Shown here: positions 55,078 to 64,000 of the stretch, piece by piece
Position numbering within the stretch: position 1 is the stretch's first letter
Layout of the letters: each line of letters starts with the position of its first letter
Source of the DNA: Legionella sp. PC997
GTDB lineage: Bacteria > Pseudomonadota > Gammaproteobacteria > Legionellales > Legionellaceae
Reading direction: 5' to 3'
DNA: 64,000 bases
Assembly (NCBI RefSeq): GCF_014109825.1
Contig: NZ_CP059576.1
Coordinates: 605,001 to 669,000 of the forward strand
Made by a program: the position numbers and the translations under genes
Notes under the pieces: generated by a model
Database searches by the model: none
The model's input: only the letters and a program-made list of their open reading frames with translations
What the model was told of the DNA's origin: nothing

Positions 55078-55947
55078 ATGAATTTTTTTAAAAAATTGTC
55101 TTTTGAGGATGAGTCTGAATTAGAATCATTTCTTAGTCGCTATCCAGAAACCTCAATGTTTTTACGCTCGAATTTACGTAATTCAGGTATAGAATATAAA
55201 AGTAATATTCCATATCACGGGGAGTATTTTTCGTACTGCAATTCTTTGGGGGAGATTCAAGGCGTCGTAGCGCATTATTGGAATGGAAATATTATGATGC
55301 AGTGCCCAGATCTAACTGCATTAAAGGAGTTATTCCATTATTTTAAATCGCATTGCTCTAGGCCCATTTGTGGGATCTTAGGGGATGAAATACAAGCTAA
55401 AATTGTGATTGATTTGCTGGAGATTAATTCGTCATCTTTTGCTTTAAATGCAACGGATGGTTTGTATCAGTTGTTAGTATCAGAAATGAGGGTGCCAAAT
55501 TCGGTTTATCAATTAAAAAAAGCAAAGCACTGTGCTCCAGATATTGTAAAAAGATGGTTAACTGATTACCACGTTGAAGCTTTAGGTGCCGATTTAAGCA
55601 ACCTATCTGATGTAGAATCAATAAATAATTCAATAAAAGAAGCCTCTAATCGTGATGATCTGTGGATCTTAGAGGATGACGGATTACCACTTTCTTTATG
55701 TGGGTTTAATGCCTCATTACCAGATATTGTGCAAATAGGACCTGTTTGGACGCCTGTTGAATATCGTAATCACGGATATGCTAGAGCCGTCGTTGCTTTA
55801 TGCTTGTTGGAAGCACAAAAAAATGGGGTTAAGCAAGCGATACTATTCACAAATAATCTGGCAGCAGAACGCGCATATTTTTCAATTGGATTTAAGAAAA
55901 TAGGAGAATATAGGCTAGCAATATTGAGAGATAAAATATCAAATTAA
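55078..55947 (+). CDS. GNAT family acetyltransferase (two-lobed)
   Basis: 289 aa. The C-terminal half carries GNAT motif A, EYRNHGYARAVVALCLLEAQKNG (R230 to about 245 and following), with the preceding strand IVQIGPVWTP and motif B-like FTNNLAAERAYFSIGFKKIG. The N-terminal half (1-140) is a second, degenerate lobe with FFKKLSFEDESELESFL. The substrate is unknown. It overlaps no other gene and is followed by another GNAT after 12 bp, so the two are co-transcribed. No signal peptide. Confidence 0.82.
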   Translation: MNFFKKLSFEDESELESFLSRYPETSMFLRSNLRNSGIEYKSNIPYHGEYFSYCNSLGEIQGVVAHYWNGNIMMQCPDLTALKELFHYFKSHCSRPICGILGDEIQAKIVIDLLEINSSSFALNATDGLYQLLVSEMRVPNSVYQLKKAKHCAPDIVKRWLTDYHVEALGADLSNLSDVESINNSIKEASNRDDLWILEDDGLPLSLCGFNASLPDIVQIGPVWTPVEYRNHGYARAVVALCLLEAQKNGVKQAILFTNNLAAERAYFSIGFKKIGEYRLAILRDKISN

Positions 55948-55959
55948 TAAGGCGTAAAA

Positions 55960-56481
55960 ATGAATCGAATTATTGAGACAGAGCGAATTTTATTAAGACC
56001 TTTTTGCATCGAAGATATTGAGCGATTTGCTGAAATTTGCGCAAATCCAAATGTGATGCGTTATATTGGTGATGGCAAACCTGTTAGTCGCGATGTTATT
56101 GCGGAGAAAATACATGAGTGGATTGAATTGTATGAAAAACAAAAATACGGTTTGATGGGGCTTGTTATGAAGGAAACTGATGAACTCATTGGGTTTTGTG
56201 GCTTTATTCATCAAACAGTCGATGAGAGCGAATATATTGAATTGGGCTACCGTTTAGATGAAGCATACTGGGGGAAAGGTATTGCAACAGAAGCTGCTGT
56301 GGCGGTTAGAGATTACGCTTTTAATGTGCTTGGGATTCCTATGTTGATTTCGATTATTAACCATAAAAATGAGGCTTCGAAGCGCGTTGCAAAAAAGGTT
56401 GGCATGCAATTGATGAAACAAACGAATTTCAAAAATGTTTTGGTTGATGTATTTTGTCTTAAAAGAGAAGAGGCCAGTTAA
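55960..56481 (+). CDS. RimJ/RimL-type GNAT acetyltransferase
   Basis: 173 aa, typical length. N-terminal ETERILLRPFCIEDIE, motif A Y103-W-G-K-G-I-A-T-E111, and C-terminal NHKNEASKRVAKKVGM are all textbook for the family that acetylates ribosomal-protein N-termini or small molecules such as antibiotics. It lies 12 bp after the previous GNAT. A truncated third frame of the same family begins five bases after its stop. Confidence 0.88.
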   Translation: MNRIIETERILLRPFCIEDIERFAEICANPNVMRYIGDGKPVSRDVIAEKIHEWIELYEKQKYGLMGLVMKETDELIGFCGFIHQTVDESEYIELGYRLDEAYWGKGIATEAAVAVRDYAFNVLGIPMLISIINHKNEASKRVAKKVGMQLMKQTNFKNVLVDVFCLKREEAS

Positions 56482-56485
56482 CTGT

Positions 56486-56569
56486 ATGAAAAACATTATT
56501 ATTCGTGAGCCTAAAATTAAAGATAAAGAGAGTTTTTACAAGCGTAGTTATATTCCATCACATAATTGA
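56486..56569 (+). pseudogene. Truncated GNAT N-terminus
   Basis: A 27-aa frame MKNIIIREPKIKDKESFYKR... begins five bases after the previous stop and ends at TGA. It matches the N-terminal strand and helix of GNAT proteins (IREP...D...F) but has no body. Most likely a third GNAT gene cut short. Confidence 0.4.
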
Positions 56570-56881
56570 GAATATAAAAATCACAGAAAATATTATCAAT
56601 ATTACAATAAATTTAGTGCTACTTTGCAAATTAGCTTGAAGAAAAGAATGCAAAAGCAACTCAAAGCGGGCTGGCTAAGAGCTGGCAAAGATGGCAATCC
56701 TAGCCATAAGAATACCGGGGAGTTGGCACGCCAGGCTGCATGTTTCTTCGCGCAAGATATGGAATAATGAATAAAATAGTTGGGACAGAGAAAATTCATT
56801 ATTAACTGAGGGTTCACTGTATTTGATTGATTATTGTTCATTATGGTATGATTTTGATTTTTAGCATAATTGGAGATATGA
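56570..56881. other. Gap with a short open frame
   Basis: A + strand frame at 56648-56767 would encode 39 aa (MQKQLKAGWLRAGKDGNP...). It has no clear ribosome binding site and I do not recognise it. The ATG of the next gene is preceded by GGAG at 56873-56876. Confidence 0.3.
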
Positions 56882-57094
56882 ATGTTTTATAAAGTAGAGT
56901 TTCCAAAAATATCTGAGCAAAAGATGAAAGAATATGAATCTAAGTGGGGTTGTTTTAAACAATGGGAGGCAGATGAACGTAAATTATTCTTTGGAACTGA
57001 AGGAAAAAAAATGAATCAAAATGCTTTCTTCTATCAACCAGAGCCTACTTATGAGGGGCCAAGTCGTATCAGTGAAGATCCTCGTGTTAAATAG
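56882..57094 (+). CDS. Small conserved-looking hypothetical protein
   Basis: 70 aa with GGAG before the ATG. Charged and aromatic, no signal peptide; it contains WGCFKQWEADERKLFFGTEG. Length and a good start support a real gene. No family recognised. It is surrounded by gene remnants. Confidence 0.45.
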   Translation: MFYKVEFPKISEQKMKEYESKWGCFKQWEADERKLFFGTEGKKMNQNAFFYQPEPTYEGPSRISEDPRVK

Positions 57095-57697
57095 TGTCCC
57101 AAATTTTAAAATGGTTTGGGACAAGTTGCGACATATAAACTTCAGTATTTACAATGTGTCTCGGATGTCCCAATTGCCCCAGTAATTATTTCTTCAAGTT
57201 CAGCTTATTCCGAGATTTTATTTTTTATTACACTTATCTCACGGCATTGAGAAAAATGAATTAGCTCTTTGCGTCGCTGGGAGATATTGAGCTCAAACCC
57301 AAAAACCCATTACCTTGCAAGATACTAAGAACCACGAAATCCACCCCCTGCTTATATCTGATTTTGTTTATGAGTTAATGGGGCGAGGAAGCCGGAATAA
57401 GATTTAGGGAGTTTGTATGCCAGCAGAAAGTAAAACGGTTATATCTATCCAACCTATAAAAGCGGTGAATTGGGTGGTGGAATTATTAGGTGTTCCCTTA
57501 TTTGCATGATCTGAGAAAAACATTCGTCACTATTTACTAATTGCCTTGATCTACCCCTTATGACTTGAAGCGATTACTCAATCACAAAATGAATAATGAG
57601 GTGACAGAAGGGTATATCATGAAAGACGGAGTGATTAAGAAAACCCATGCAATAAGTAAATAATTTTATTCTTGGGCATAGAGAAGGCTGAGTTCAG
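57095..57697. other. Gap of about 600 bp in a decaying patch
   Basis: No complete gene. A 30-aa frame at 57418-57510 (starting MPAESKTVISIQPIKAVNW) may be the beginning of a lost gene; I do not recognise it. The sequence otherwise looks non-coding in all frames, consistent with old deletions. Confidence 0.35.
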
Positions 57698-58012
57698 TTA
57701 ACCCAAAAAATTGAATCGCTTGCACCGTTGCTCTAACAATTCCAGATATTTTTCCTGCATCGGTTGAGATATAAAACTGAAACTAATCAGCTCTTGCCAT
57801 TTCGGTATTACCTGATGGAACTCTTGTATGATCCCATCGATGACATTCTGGTTTAATCTTAATTTTTCAATGGCAAAATATTTAAGAAAATCACTCTGCA
57901 TTAATTCACCATAAATTCCTGTTATAGCGGTAAATTTAATTGTTTTCCTGTTTTTCCCATATCTATTGAGTATAAATTTGTAAAAATTACTGTTATCGCG
58001 GTAAATTATCAC
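57698..58012 (-). pseudogene. C-terminal remnant of a HipA-like toxin kinase
   Basis: 104 aa. The last 60 residues (LNQNVIDGIIQEFHQVIPKWQELISFSFISQPMQEKYLELLEQRCKRF) match the C-terminal helical end of HipA-family Ser/Thr kinase toxins. The kinase core that should precede it (about 300 residues) and the antitoxin gene hipB are absent. The frame starts with an ATG in AT-rich sequence with no ribosome binding site. So it is a leftover of a lost toxin-antitoxin module and is probably not functional. Confidence 0.55.
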
Positions 58013-58284
58013 GGGACTAATGGATACCCACGAATTTGAATTTATAATAGGCAGTAAATATGGGATCGAGTCACGCCAAACTAGCTATAAGGCTTTTTGC
58101 CCGCTTATGATTTAAACTGACTTTCTTAATCATAAAATAAATAACGATATTACAGCTCGAGAAAGCAATGCAGCAAATTTCTAATTTTTTAGTAAAAAAA
58201 TGACTGAGCTTGCGACGAATAACCGCACATAAATTATGTTCTGTCAAAAGAGCAGTCAAAAGAATTTTTCAGTGCTGCTGGATC
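58013..58284. other. Sequence between the HipA and transposase remnants
   Basis: No supported gene. A 62-codon frame on the - strand at 58071-58259 has no known similarity and no ribosome binding site. AT-rich. Confidence 0.35.
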
Positions 58285-58422
58285 TCAGATAAAACACATT
58301 CCTGAAAATAGGAACGTTGAGGTTTTGAATGATTTCGTGGTTGAATACTTTAAAGCGTAATGGCTATTTCCTAGCAACTCAATAGCTTGAACTTTAAACT
58401 CTTTTATATACGTTTCTGCCAT
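58285..58422 (-). pseudogene. IS3-type transposase OrfA N-terminal remnant
   Basis: 45 aa starting MAETYIKEFKVQAIELLGN at 58422, with GGGG upstream. This is the start of an IS3-family OrfA (HTH_Tnp_1: ...Y..EFK..A.ELL...), after which the sequence loses similarity and stops. No OrfB and no inverted repeats are visible. A scar of an old insertion sequence. Confidence 0.5.
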
Positions 58423-58580
58423 TATTACCCCTTGTGGATTAGTTTTGTCTTTTAAACAAGGGTACGGCTATTCGAAGAAAGATCACTTATTTGTTTAAAG
58501 AATAATGCAAGCTATTTTAGCTGCTTTATTGGCATTTTATTGGAAATAAACACTCTCGTTCGAGTGTATGAAACAATTAT

Positions 58581-60956
58581 TTATTCATGAGGCATTCTTC
58601 GGAGCCAATCCTCAATGTAGGTACTGGTTTCTCCGATAGTACTTACTGCTTGGAAATAAAGCTCTTCAAATAATTCACGTTGCCCAGTTTTCCAGTAGCG
58701 TTCAACATATTGGCAGGCATACTTCATTCGTCTCAAACCAAGATAAACACTACCCCCTTTGATTTTATGGGCTAATTTTTCAATGGATGTAAAATCTTGC
58801 TTTGAGAACGCCAATTTCATCTGTTCTAAATCAGAAGGAATTTCATTAGTTACCATCAAGTAAAGCATATTTTTAAATAATGATTCATTTCCTCCGCAGT
58901 TTTTAATTCCCTCCTCAATGTGTAGTAGTTCAAACTGTTCTAATTGAAATAAATCTTCTTCTGTTGCAGGAAGATCTGCCCCAGGATCTTTGTAAACAGT
59001 GTCCTCTGGTTCAGTTATTGGTATTGAAAGATTAGTGGAGTATGTATCAATCAACTTTTGGATAAGAGCCGCATTGGCAGGCTTGGTAAAGACATCGTTC
59101 ATCCCTGATGCAATACATTCCTTATAGGCTGTATCGCGAGCATGTCCGGTTAATCCTACAATAGGATGTGGGTCTAGGTTATATTCTTTCTCCCATGAAC
59201 GAACTAAGGAGCAAAAATCTGTACCAGAAATCCCAGGTAAGCCAATATCTGTAATTATTAAATCGAAATGGGTAGACTTTATTAAATCTAAAGCATCTTC
59301 TCCATTTGTTGCTGATAAATACCGGCAACCTGCTTTGGAGACTAAAGATTCCAGTACTCTGAGTGCGGTTGCATTATCCTCGATTAATAAGCAATAGGGT
59401 AACGGGGCAGGGGGCTTGTTAATTTTTGGGGTCGGTGAAGGAGTACTATTATCCTCATTTTTTTGGCTTAATGAGGAAATGGACTTTTCTGTAGCCGTTT
59501 GGCACTGTAAATCAAATTGAAAAGTACTTCCTACACCTTCTTTACTAATTAAAGTGATTTGTCCACCTAATAAATGGACATAAGTTCTTGCAATGTGTAA
59601 TCCTAAACCATGGCCTTTATAAACCCCTTTATAAGAGGGAGTCGAGCGAAAAAAACGATCAAAGACTTTGTCTTGAAATTCTTGAGGAATACCAATACCC
59701 GTGTCGGAAACACTAAATTTCATTTTTATCATTTCATTGTTTTGTTCAACGCATTGTACCTTAACTGTAATGTGACCTGATTGGGTGAATTTAATCGAAT
59801 TACCCAATAAATTTAAAAGGATACGCTGAATTTTTTTACGGTCGCCTATGATTTTTTGTGGAATGGCTTTATCTATTTCGACAAAGAGCCCAAGATGCTT
59901 GGTCGTAGTTGTGGGGCGTTCAAGTTTGATTAAATCATCGATACATTCATATAAATTGAATAGTTTTTGATGTAATCTTCCATCATTAAAACTCCCTGCC
60001 TTAGCATCATCGAGGATGTCATTTAACATGGCGAGGAGTTCTTCGCCACTTTCATGTATGATATGAGCTTCAGTTTTATGCTCTATGTTATCTAAGGCGT
60101 TCTCTAATAGTTCTGCCATTCCGATAACTCCAGTTAATGGAGTTCGAATGTCATGTCCCATGTTGGCGATAAACTCAGTTTTAGCACGATCAGCTGCTTC
60201 TGCTGCTTCTTTTGCTAATTTCAGATCCATTTCCATTTTTTTTCTTTCGGTAATGTTGGTTGAGATACCCAGCATTCCTATAATAGTACCATCAGGGCCA
60301 TGCAACGGTACTTTGTTCGACAAGTAGACAAGCTTTGTGCCATCTGGTTGATATAATGGTTCTTCAATACTTAAGGAAATTCCATTCTCCATCACCGATT
60401 TATCTGATTTCTTATAAAAAGCTGCGGATTTTTTATCATATAAATCTGCATATGTTTTACCTACGATATCATGGCGAGAAGGTAAGTTGAATAATTCGGC
60501 CATGCTGTTACTGCAGCCTAAATAGACATAATCTCTATTCATCCAATAAACGCTTACGGGAATTTCTGAAATGATGGATTCAAGATAATCAAAGTTATCC
60601 ATAGTGTCATTTGGATTGGAACGATCATGTTTTTGTAACGGTTTCTGTTCACCAAAATCTGTCTTTGCCTTAGCCTTTGATTGTTCTTCACAGACAATTA
60701 ACGCATAGCAACTGTACTGCTTCTTCTTGATTAGTAGGGTTATTTGCTCCAGGCTTGCATGAGTTAGTTTATTTAGGTCATCGTTTGAGCAATAAGACGT
60801 TAAAAAGGTACCAATAATTTGATTTTTCTTTATAGGAAACTTATGTTCAGCACAGAGATTGATATCACTAATGAGATAGTGTTCAGACACAGTGATAATT
60901 GGTTCTTGAGCCATTTGTAGAATCGTTGATAATGCTTGTTTATCTATAGCTATCAT
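58581..60956 (-). CDS. Hybrid sensor histidine kinase with PAS, receiver and HPt domains
   Basis: 791 aa from the ATG at 60956; a TTG 17 codons upstream (61007) keeps it 12 bp from the NRPS stop but has no ribosome binding site. Order: N-terminal input region (about 1-110), PAS domain (about 120-240, ending ISTNITERK), HisKA with H268 in NMGHDIRTPLTG, HATPase with NLLGNSIKF and DTGIGIP and a GHGLGL box, a receiver with D570 in ITDIGLPGISG, T603 and K625, and a C-terminal HPt with H730 in LAHKIKGGS. No membrane segment, so it senses a cytoplasmic signal. A complete phosphorelay is encoded in one chain. It lies directly behind the NRPS gene and is probably co-transcribed. Confidence 0.92.
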   Translation of the reverse strand: MIAIDKQALSTILQMAQEPIITVSEHYLISDINLCAEHKFPIKKNQIIGTFLTSYCSNDDLNKLTHASLEQITLLIKKKQYSCYALIVCEEQSKAKAKTDFGEQKPLQKHDRSNPNDTMDNFDYLESIISEIPVSVYWMNRDYVYLGCSNSMAELFNLPSRHDIVGKTYADLYDKKSAAFYKKSDKSVMENGISLSIEEPLYQPDGTKLVYLSNKVPLHGPDGTIIGMLGISTNITERKKMEMDLKLAKEAAEAADRAKTEFIANMGHDIRTPLTGVIGMAELLENALDNIEHKTEAHIIHESGEELLAMLNDILDDAKAGSFNDGRLHQKLFNLYECIDDLIKLERPTTTTKHLGLFVEIDKAIPQKIIGDRKKIQRILLNLLGNSIKFTQSGHITVKVQCVEQNNEMIKMKFSVSDTGIGIPQEFQDKVFDRFFRSTPSYKGVYKGHGLGLHIARTYVHLLGGQITLISKEGVGSTFQFDLQCQTATEKSISSLSQKNEDNSTPSPTPKINKPPAPLPYCLLIEDNATALRVLESLVSKAGCRYLSATNGEDALDLIKSTHFDLIITDIGLPGISGTDFCSLVRSWEKEYNLDPHPIVGLTGHARDTAYKECIASGMNDVFTKPANAALIQKLIDTYSTNLSIPITEPEDTVYKDPGADLPATEEDLFQLEQFELLHIEEGIKNCGGNESLFKNMLYLMVTNEIPSDLEQMKLAFSKQDFTSIEKLAHKIKGGSVYLGLRRMKYACQYVERYWKTGQRELFEELYFQAVSTIGETSTYIEDWLRRMPHE

Positions 60957-61019
60957 TTCATTTAAAATTCCGTATTGATTCAAAATATCAAACAACGAAA
61001 TGCGCAAGAACTAATTAAG

Positions 61020-64000
61020 TTATAGCAAACTATCTAAGCTGTTTAAACAAACATTGAGTTTATTGGCTAAAGTTTTTATGTTGGGTTCAGAAAACATGCT
61101 TTCATGATTCCCAGGAACCAAATAGTATGTGATTTCGTCTGCCGTATAATTGTCCCACCAATTTAGAGGGGCATCATAATTAAAGAGGTTGGTCAGGGAT
61201 TCTGCTTTAAATAAAATTAAATTGGTTTTAATACGGGGTAATTTGTAGTGCATGAGCATTTTTTCTCTATGCCATTGCAATTCTAATAAATTATCGGAGT
61301 TCGTAATCTGATGCTGTTTATGATGTTCTGAAATCCGGACATTGTGTTCACGCATTAACTCTTTAAAATGATCCTCATCTCTTTGAAGAGCTGGATATTC
61401 AGCCCATCCATCCAGCGAAATAATCGCTTTTACTCGTTCATCCATTTCTTGAAGTTGCTGGGCTATCTCAACAGCAACAGTGCTTCCGAAGGACGCTCCT
61501 CCAATAATATAAGGACCATGGGGTTGAATCGTCTGAATGACCTTGATGTATGTTTCTGCCATTTCTTCTATGGTTTTAAAAAAGAACTCTTCGTATTCAA
61601 GGCCAGGATCTTGTAACCCGTATAATGGAATATCTTGCTCAAGATAGACTCCCAGCGATTTATACCAAAAAATACTTCCCCCAATAGGATGAATAAGAAA
61701 TATCGGAGTTTTATTACCTGACTCTTTAATAGGAATGAGGATGTGCTCATATAGTGTTAATTTATTGGTAACCTGCTGATTAGTATCCAATAATTGCTTG
61801 ATTTCAATCGCCAATGAATGAATCATCGGAAAGTCAAATAATGTTCTGATACTTAATTTAATAGAAAATAGTTGTTGAATTTGTGAAATAACGTTCATCG
61901 CCGATAGAGAGTGACCTCCCATTTCAAAAAAATCATCATAAATACCTAAGTATTCGTTGTTCAACACAGCACACCAAATACCGTGTAATACCTTTTCAAT
62001 ATCATTTTGTGGCGTAAGATGTTCTTTACTCGAAAAAAGCTGCTTTAACGGTACAATAGCACTGGTTCTATCCAGTTTTCCGTTGGGGGTGGTTAATAGC
62101 TTGTCAACCACAAAAAAACGGGTTGGAATCATGTAATCTGGAAGTTCATCCTTTAAAAATGAGCGGATGTCGGTCGCGTTTACCTCTTCGTTATCTCTTA
62201 GTACCAGATAGGCGCAGAGGAATGGGTCGCCGTTCTTTGATTTTTCTGGCTTGACAAGGCATTGATAAATGGAGGGAATTTTATCAAGGGATGATTCAAT
62301 TTCGCTAATTTCTATTCTAAACCCACGAATCTTTATCTGGGTATCGCGACGTTCATGATATTCTACGGTACCATTATTTTGCCATTTTACGAGATCCCCC
62401 GTTTTATAAATTCGGTTGTAGTAACTCTCAAATGGGTTGGGTAAGAATTTTTGTTGGGTAAGTTCTTCATTATGGAGATAGCCATAGGCTAATCCATGTC
62501 CTGAGATGTACAGCTCACCTAATATCCCTGTCGGAACAGGCTTCATGTGATCGTCTAATATGTAGACATTTGTATTCGAAATGGGCTTCCCTATTCGACT
62601 GACATGGGAGGTCTCGTCTTGAGTTGAGCAGGTGTGTGTCAGTGCATCAATGGTTGCTTCAGTTGGACCATACAAATTATGTAGCTTACATCCTGCACTA
62701 TTATATTCATAAAAGGCATGGATAGTTTCTGGCAATAGTACCTCTCCTCCACAGAATACATGCCGTAAAGAAGAACACGATTTAAATTTTGGTGTTAAGA
62801 TCATTTCCCGAAGCATTGAAGGAACAAGTTGGAGTATGCTTACTTTGTTCTTTTTCACGAGGGCAATTAATTCTTTTGGGCTTGCATGTGCGTCACGTGG
62901 AGCAATGACTACGGTTGCTCCAACCCAAAGAGGCATAAAAAATTCCCATACGGAGGCATCAAATGAGAAGGGCGTTTTTTGTAAAAATACATCACTATCA
63001 TTAAAATCATACGTCTGTCGCATCCAATGCATGTGATTAGATGCAGCAAGATGTGAAATGGTAACACCTTTAGGTTTTCCCGTAGTTCCTGATGTATATA
63101 TCACATAGGCTAAATCAGAAGGTTTAGTCGCGATATGAACAGGATGAGAGATGCTTCCTGTGGATTTAATAATATCTTCAACATCGATAATTAAACCCGA
63201 ATAGCCATGAATGTGTTTTGATACTGATGCTTGATGAGTCAACAGAATTTTTGATTGACTGTGGCTTAGCATGTAATTAATTCGCCTATCCGGATAATGG
63301 GGATCTAGGGGTAAATAAGCTGCTCCAGATTTTAAAACACCAAGAATACTAATTAACATATACATCTCGCGGTGAATGTATATACCTATTATATCGCCCG
63401 GTTTTACTCCATGAGAGGTCAGATACTGGGCTACTTGATTAGCCTTTATATTGAGTTCTTCATAGGTGATGGTGACATTATTAAAAATAGCAGCAATGGA
63501 TAGGGGGGTCTTTGCTGCCTGTCTTTCAAATTCATGATGCAGTAAAACATTCGAGTCATAAACGCTGTGAGTGTCATTCCATTCATGTAAAAGACAATGC
63601 TCTTCCTCTTTATTCAGGATGGATAATTCAAAAATCTTTGAGTCAGAACGGTTTAATGCATCTTCTAGTAATGTATGCAGATGATGTTCCATATAGTTAA
63701 AGAATGCATATGATTCTTCCTGTGATTGGTATTCCGTATTATTGTGAACGTAAATAGAGGAGCCATCTTCTGGAATGTAAAAATTTAGCTTTTTTTGAGA
63801 TGACAGGGGAGGGCGGCTTGAGGTATCACAAAAAGTAAAACTGATATCAATTTCCTTGGTTAACCCTTGTAACTCTGGATAACGAATAAATACATCCTTG
63901 CAAAAGGTTGCATAAGGATTAATGCGCTCATTTTCATCTTCAATAAAAGATAAAATGTCTCTAAACGAATGGCTACTTTCAAAATGGGTGGTTAAAGGGA
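61020..64000 (-). CDS. Non-ribosomal peptide synthetase, C-terminal module (C-A-T-TE), runs off the right edge
   Basis: The frame is open from the edge at 64000 to TAA at 61020; the ATG at 63692 lies inside a condensation domain and is not the start. Visible order on the - strand: end of a condensation domain (63620-64000), an adenylation domain with A3 YTSGTTGKPKG, A5 NLYGPTEATI, A7 YKTGD, A8 KIRGFRIEISEIE and A10 TPNGKLDR, a carrier domain with DDFFEMGGHSLSAM (phosphopantetheine Ser), and a terminal thioesterase with GGASFGS and VPGNHES. It is therefore the last module of a peptide assembly line. The ten-residue adenylation code reads DAWQFGLIDK by alignment to GrsA, closest to Gln/Glu-type codes as I recall. 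A hybrid kinase follows. Confidence 0.93.
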   Translation of the reverse strand, partial: PLTTHFESSHSFRDILSFIEDENERINPYATFCKDVFIRYPELQGLTKEIDISFTFCDTSSRPPLSSQKKLNFYIPEDGSSIYVHNNTEYQSQEESYAFFNYMEHHLHTLLEDALNRSDSKIFELSILNKEEEHCLLHEWNDTHSVYDSNVLLHHEFERQAAKTPLSIAAIFNNVTITYEELNIKANQVAQYLTSHGVKPGDIIGIYIHREMYMLISILGVLKSGAAYLPLDPHYPDRRINYMLSHSQSKILLTHQASVSKHIHGYSGLIIDVEDIIKSTGSISHPVHIATKPSDLAYVIYTSGTTGKPKGVTISHLAASNHMHWMRQTYDFNDSDVFLQKTPFSFDASVWEFFMPLWVGATVVIAPRDAHASPKELIALVKKNKVSILQLVPSMLREMILTPKFKSCSSLRHVFCGGEVLLPETIHAFYEYNSAGCKLHNLYGPTEATIDALTHTCSTQDETSHVSRIGKPISNTNVYILDDHMKPVPTGILGELYISGHGLAYGYLHNEELTQQKFLPNPFESYYNRIYKTGDLVKWQNNGTVEYHERRDTQIKIRGFRIEISEIESSLDKIPSIYQCLVKPEKSKNGDPFLCAYLVLRDNEEVNATDIRSFLKDELPDYMIPTRFFVVDKLLTTPNGKLDRTSAIVPLKQLFSSKEHLTPQNDIEKVLHGIWCAVLNNEYLGIYDDFFEMGGHSLSAMNVISQIQQLFSIKLSIRTLFDFPMIHSLAIEIKQLLDTNQQVTNKLTLYEHILIPIKESGNKTPIFLIHPIGGSIFWYKSLGVYLEQDIPLYGLQDPGLEYEEFFFKTIEEMAETYIKVIQTIQPHGPYIIGGASFGSTVAVEIAQQLQEMDERVKAIISLDGWAEYPALQRDEDHFKELMREHNVRISEHHKQHQITNSDNLLELQWHREKMLMHYKLPRIKTNLILFKAESLTNLFNYDAPLNWWDNYTADEITYYLVPGNHESMFSEPNIKTLANKLNVCLNSLDSLL

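Noticed and set aside
58071..58259. 62-codon - strand frame between gene remnants
   Set aside because: No ribosome binding site, no recognised family and a biased composition; most likely chance.

Overview
The window looks like a chromosomal stretch of a non-pneumophila Legionella (or a very close relative). It is AT-rich, densely coded on both strands, and carries no rRNA, tRNA, CRISPR array or prophage that I can see. The genus call rests on an omptin protease, a periplasmic protein built from IcmL/DotI-like domains (the family of a Dot/Icm type IV secretion component), and many large orphan proteins with eukaryote-like enzyme folds. Several of these end in the acidic tails typical of Dot/Icm substrates. 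No secretion test is possible here, so every 'effector' label is inference.

Layout. 0.4-5.7 kb: a papain-like protein, an omptin with a palindrome over its promoter, an ADP-ribosyltransferase-like protein, a bacterioferritin-like protein and a GNAT. 5.7-8.7 kb: a small secreted protein and an 815-aa exported protein with three clear and one decayed IcmL/DotI-like repeats. 8.9-13.2 kb: a PlsC-like acyltransferase and a tightly overlapping operon HIT protein > cysteine desulfurase-like enzyme > MATE/ANKH-like transporter. 13.5-20.5 kb: ppc, a LysR regulator, small secreted or hypothetical proteins and an APC permease. 20.8-25.1 kb: three orphan genes, one a tail-anchored protein with GETH/GEYH motifs. 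25.1-31 kb: two alpha/beta hydrolases, an 895-aa helical protein and a carboxyl-methyltransferase-like enzyme. 31.4-45.4 kb: an orphan, two consecutive protein kinases, a frameshifted secreted protein, DUF72 and DUF763 proteins, a divergent Fic-like protein next to a canonical Fic protein, and a polytopic membrane protein ending in a CaaX-like sequence. 45.5-54.4 kb: an organophosphate transporter, an ion-channel remnant, an adenosine-deaminase-like enzyme, a cupin, a zinc-ribbon/TM2 protein and KatG. 54.8-58.5 kb: a decaying accessory patch with GNAT genes and GNAT, HipA and IS3-type remnants. 58.6-64 kb: a hybrid sensor kinase directly downstream of a non-ribosomal peptide synthetase that runs off the right edge.

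Between genes, a family of near-identical hairpins (core GGTTGGGTC-GTTT-GACCCAACC) recurs at the 3' ends of genes and probably terminates transcription in both directions. An 80-bp repeat occurs twice in opposite orientations. The most novel items are the multi-IcmL-domain periplasmic protein, the HIT/desulfurase/transporter operon, the Fic pair in which one member has a degenerate motif, and the 11-T frameshift in a signal peptide.
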